Of a stretch of 7,282 bases of DNA, positions 5,559 to 7,282 are shown in pieces. The stretch comes from an uncultured Bacilli bacterium. Lineage in GTDB: Bacteria; Bacillota_I; Bacilli_A; RF39; UBA660. Numbering within the stretch: position 1 is the stretch's first letter; every line of letters starts with the position of its first letter. The notes under the pieces are model-generated. The model had not been told where the DNA came from. It ran no database searches and was given only the letters and a program-made list of their open reading frames with translations. Position numbers and translations under genes: made by a program. The DNA is taken from positions 1-7,282 of the forward strand of contig CALVMI010000011.1 in assembly GCA_944345045.1 (NCBI GenBank). Reading direction: 5' to 3'.

Positions 5559-5592
5559 AATTGGGTAAGAGAGTCGAAAGGAGAGTTTGTAC

Positions 5593-5997
5593 ATGGCGCT
5601 TGGTAAATTAAAAAAATTGTTTTCAGATGAAGATGAAGCAAATATGAGCGAAGACGAGTATTACACTGTAAGTGAAGATGAAGCTCTAAAAGAGGCGGAT
5701 AAAACTGGCAATAAAATGATTTTGTTAGAGCCTAGAGCATATTCAGAATCACAACAAATCGCGGATCATTTGAAAAATAGAAATAGTGTGGTCGTAAATT
5801 TAAAAAGAGTTACCTCTGCCCAAGCAAAAAGAATTATTGACTTTTTATCAGGTTGCATATATTCTATAGGTGGAACGATGCAAAAAATTGGTGTGGGTAT
5901 TTATTTATGTACACCAAAAAATGTAAACGTTCAGGGTAAAATTAGTGATGATAACGAAAAAAATACCAAAAATAACGAAGAAGAAATAGATTGGTAA
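5593..5997 (+). CDS. sepF: Cell division protein SepF
   Basis: SepF is a membrane-associated partner of FtsZ that bundles protofilaments and tethers the Z-ring in Gram-positive bacteria. The 134-aa protein begins with MALGKLKKLF, an amphipathic membrane-binding helix. An acidic linker follows (about 11-40), then the SepF core (about 41-115) with LEPRAYSESQQIADHL, VVVNLKRV, the A-K-R-I-I-D-F-L-S-G helix, and GGTMQKIGVGIYLCTP. The tail is acidic and ends in Trp. The ATG at 5593 is chosen because AAGGAG at 5578-5583 is nine bases upstream; the in-frame TTG at 5587 would be too close. divIVA follows after 29 bp, so the two form an operon. The ylmG and ylmH genes that lie between sepF and divIVA in Bacillus subtilis are absent here. 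Confidence 0.96.
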   Translation: MALGKLKKLFSDEDEANMSEDEYYTVSEDEALKEADKTGNKMILLEPRAYSESQQIADHLKNRNSVVVNLKRVTSAQAKRIIDFLSGCIYSIGGTMQKIGVGIYLCTPKNVNVQGKISDDNEKNTKNNEEEIDW

Positions 5998-6026
5998 GCA
6001 AGAGTTTAGTTTAAAGAAGGTGGATC

Positions 6027-6452
6027 GTGAAGAAGTTTAGTACAAGTATCTATGGATATAGTAAAAGTGAAGTAAATGCTTTTGTTCGTGATGTGGCTAA
6101 AGAATACGAATCCATGTTAAATAATTTGAAACAGCGTGATGCTGAAATTACTTCTTTAAAACAAAAGCTTGTTCAATATCAAAATATGGAAAGCACTTTA
6201 AATAAAGCTATAATGGTAGCAGAAGATGCCTCTAATCAAATCAAAAGAATGGCTAGAGATGAATCAAAATCTATTGTTGATGATGCCAAAAGAAATGCTT
6301 CAAGAATCGTAAATGAAGCCTTACTAAAAGCGGAAAAATTAGAACGTGATGGTGAGACATTAAGACAACGAATTGTTGCTTTCAAAAGAAGATTTAGAGC
6401 CATTGTTGAAACCGAATTAGATGCAATAGATCAAATAGATGAAGATTATTAA
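6027..6452 (+). CDS. divIVA: DivIVA-domain cell division / polar scaffold protein
   Basis: DivIVA proteins are coiled-coil scaffolds that sense negatively curved membrane at septa and poles. The N-terminal domain is recognisable in FSTSIYGYSKSEVNAFV (about residues 4-20), matching the FRGYDEDEVN region of B. subtilis DivIVA. A coiled coil rich in Glu, Lys and Gln follows (about 22-120), and the tail is acidic. At 141 aa it is short. It lacks the usual N-terminal M-x-LTP-x-DI lead, and the Phe-Arg pair used for membrane insertion in B. subtilis is replaced by Ile-Tyr. The start is GTG at 6027 with a strong AGAAGGTGG site; an in-frame stop at 6012 rules out a much longer N-terminus. It is the second gene of an operon with sepF and ends in the terminator at 6451-6488. 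Because of the short N-terminus, a DivIVA-like paralogue is the alternative to true DivIVA. Confidence 0.9.
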   Translation: MKKFSTSIYGYSKSEVNAFVRDVAKEYESMLNNLKQRDAEITSLKQKLVQYQNMESTLNKAIMVAEDASNQIKRMARDESKSIVDDAKRNASRIVNEALLKAEKLERDGETLRQRIVAFKRRFRAIVETELDAIDQIDEDY

Positions 6453-6488
6453 AAAAACAAGAGTACTTAAGCAGTATTCTTGTTTTTT
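6451..6488. terminator. Bidirectional terminator between divIVA and the sigK-like gene
   Basis: ACAAGAGTACT (6457-6467) pairs with AGTATTCTTGT (6473-6483) over 11 bp with one G-U wobble and a 5-base loop, flanked by an A-run on the left and a T-run on the right. It therefore works in both directions. The divIVA stop (6450-6452) adjoins it, and the sigma-factor stop (6467-6469) lies inside the hairpin. Confidence 0.92.
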
Positions 6489-7159
6489 ATAAATTCTTTT
6501 AATATTTTTGTTAAAGCTCTTTTTTCGATTCTTGAAACATAACTTCTAGAAATATGCATTTCCTTAGCAATATCTTTTTGAGTTTGTTCTTTTTTGTTCA
6601 TTAAACCATATCGTTTAGCAATAATTTCTTTTTCTCTTTTTGATAAAAGTTTCAAATAATCATTTACAAGCATCATATCATCTTTCGTTTGTAAAGAACT
6701 TGCAAAATCTTCTTGATTATCTTTAATAACTTCCATCAAACTAATTTCATTACCATCTTTATCATAACCAATAGAATCATTTAAACTAATGTTTTTGATA
6801 TTTTCTCCTTTAACACTTCGAAAATACATCAAAATTTCATTTTGAATACATTTGGCTATATAAGTAGTAAGTTTAATATTTTTAGTCACATCATAAGAAT
6901 CCACACCTTTAATTAAACCAATAGTTCCAATACTTATTAGATCATCTGTTTCTCCTTCAGGAACTTCAAATTTTTTAACAATATGGGCAACTAACCTTAA
7001 ATTATGTTCAATAAGTTTATTTCTCGATTCTTCATCAACATTTTGCATCTTACGAATGCATTCTTTTTCTTCTTCCTCACTTAAAGGCTCAGGAAAAACA
7101 TTATTTGAATAACTTCCCGTAAAAAACATCATTTGTTCTAACAAAGATAATAAAAACAT
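6467..7159 (-). CDS. sigK: SigK-type sporulation RNA polymerase sigma factor
   Basis: Directs RNA polymerase to promoters; in B. subtilis SigK is the late mother-cell sporulation sigma factor. The 230-aa protein matches SigK throughout: NAFPQPLS-like NVFPEPLSEEE (20-30), NLRLVAHIVKKFE (53-65) and DDLISIGTIGLIKG (72-85) of region 2, then the K-L-T-T-Y-I-A-K-C-I-Q-N-E-I segment, DKDGNEISL (133-141), and region 4 with LSKREKEIIAKRYGL (172-186) and the helix-turn-helix ending ISRSYVSRIEKRAL (203-216). The first ~16 residues are hydrophobic and resemble the SigK pro-sequence, removed in Bacillus by SpoIVFB. The gene is intact, without a skin-type interruption. The ATG at 7159 has AGGAAG six bases upstream. 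No convincing sigma-A promoter is visible on this strand, which would fit a SigE/SigK-type promoter. SigE or another group 3 factor is the alternative, but the sequence is closer to SigK. Confidence 0.9.
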   Translation of the reverse strand: MFLLSLLEQMMFFTGSYSNNVFPEPLSEEEEKECIRKMQNVDEESRNKLIEHNLRLVAHIVKKFEVPEGETDDLISIGTIGLIKGVDSYDVTKNIKLTTYIAKCIQNEILMYFRSVKGENIKNISLNDSIGYDKDGNEISLMEVIKDNQEDFASSLQTKDDMMLVNDYLKLLSKREKEIIAKRYGLMNKKEQTQKDIAKEMHISRSYVSRIEKRALTKILKEFIKNKNTA

Positions 7160-7202
7160 AAATCACTTCCTTACTTTAAGTGTATGAAAGTAACATGAAT
7201 TC

Positions 7203-7231
7203 TTGCAAAAAGAAACATTTTATCTTATAAT
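7203..7231 (+). promoter_or_regulatory. Promoter of the gene starting at 7257
   Basis: A -35 TTGCAA (7203-7208) and a perfect -10 TATAAT (7226-7231) are 17 bp apart. The predicted start point is about 20 bp before the start codon. Confidence 0.82.
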
Positions 7232-7256
7232 CTAAATATAGAATAGAGGAGAGAAT

Positions 7257-7282
7257 ATGGACACGAAACACTGGTTAAATAT
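7257..7282 (+). CDS. Start of an unidentified gene, cut by the window edge
   Basis: An ATG at 7257 follows AGAGGAGAG (7245-7253) and a strong promoter. Only eight complete codons are visible (MDTKHWLN), which is too little to name the product. ileS follows divIVA in many Bacillota, and an MD start is compatible with it, but this is only positional reasoning. Confidence 0.7.

Noticed and set aside
5587..5592. TTG start for SepF two codons upstream
   Set aside because: It lies only three bases from AAGGAG, and the ATG at 5593 gives the canonical SepF amphipathic N-terminus.
7175..7208. Sigma-A promoter for the sigK-like gene on the minus strand (TTGCAA with TACACT)
   Set aside because: The -10 is poor and the spacer is 18 bp; the same TTGCAA is better explained as the -35 of the plus-strand promoter at 7203-7231.
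1..7282. CRISPR arrays, tRNA or rRNA genes, transposase genes, reverse transcriptase
   Set aside because: None of these is seen on either strand. The reverse transcriptase that a DGR needs would have to be outside the window.

Overview
The window is AT-rich DNA (roughly one third G+C by eye) with strong Shine-Dalgarno sites, TTGnnn-N17-TATAAT promoters, a T-box leader, single-chain glycyl-tRNA synthetase, SepF, DivIVA and a SigK-type sigma factor. This points to a low-GC Bacillota, most likely a Bacilli/Erysipelotrichia/RF39-like gut lineage. The lineage is an inference; the phylum is well supported. The standard genetic code fits.

Layout. Positions 1-4129 form one large, diverged inverted duplication. 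The left arm (1-1890) reads leftwards: a C-type-lectin/formylglycine-generating-enzyme-fold (FGE-like) protein, a 172-aa protein of unknown family, then a promoter and glycine T-box leader that runs off the left edge. The right arm (2055-4129) reads rightwards with the same order: FGE-like protein, 174-aa unknown protein, promoter, glycine T-box, and then glyS. A 164-bp spacer (1891-2054) separates the arms. The turning point carries a 14-bp sequence that is a 13/14 inverted match to the equivalent site in the right-arm gene, as expected from a fold-back template switch. The arms differ at many, mostly synonymous, sites, so this is not an assembly artefact.

The two FGE-like genes have long open frames, but neither shows a ribosome binding site, signal peptide or natural N-terminus; each frame starts in antisense of the other arm. 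Their first ~225 shared residues are near-identical and their C-terminal thirds are very different. The right-arm C-terminus (3060-3149) is depleted in adenine, about 56% G+C, and 26 of 30 codons end in C or T. That is what a variable region of a diversity-generating retroelement (DGR) would look like. No reverse transcriptase or template repeat lies in the window, so this is a hypothesis.

Positions 4142-7282 are conventional housekeeping sequence: glyS under T-box control, the cell-division pair sepF-divIVA from its own promoter, a bidirectional terminator, a convergent uninterrupted sigK-like gene, and the first codons of a further rightward gene with a strong promoter. Both T-box copies have an unusually small Stem I region for a transcriptional glycine T-box.
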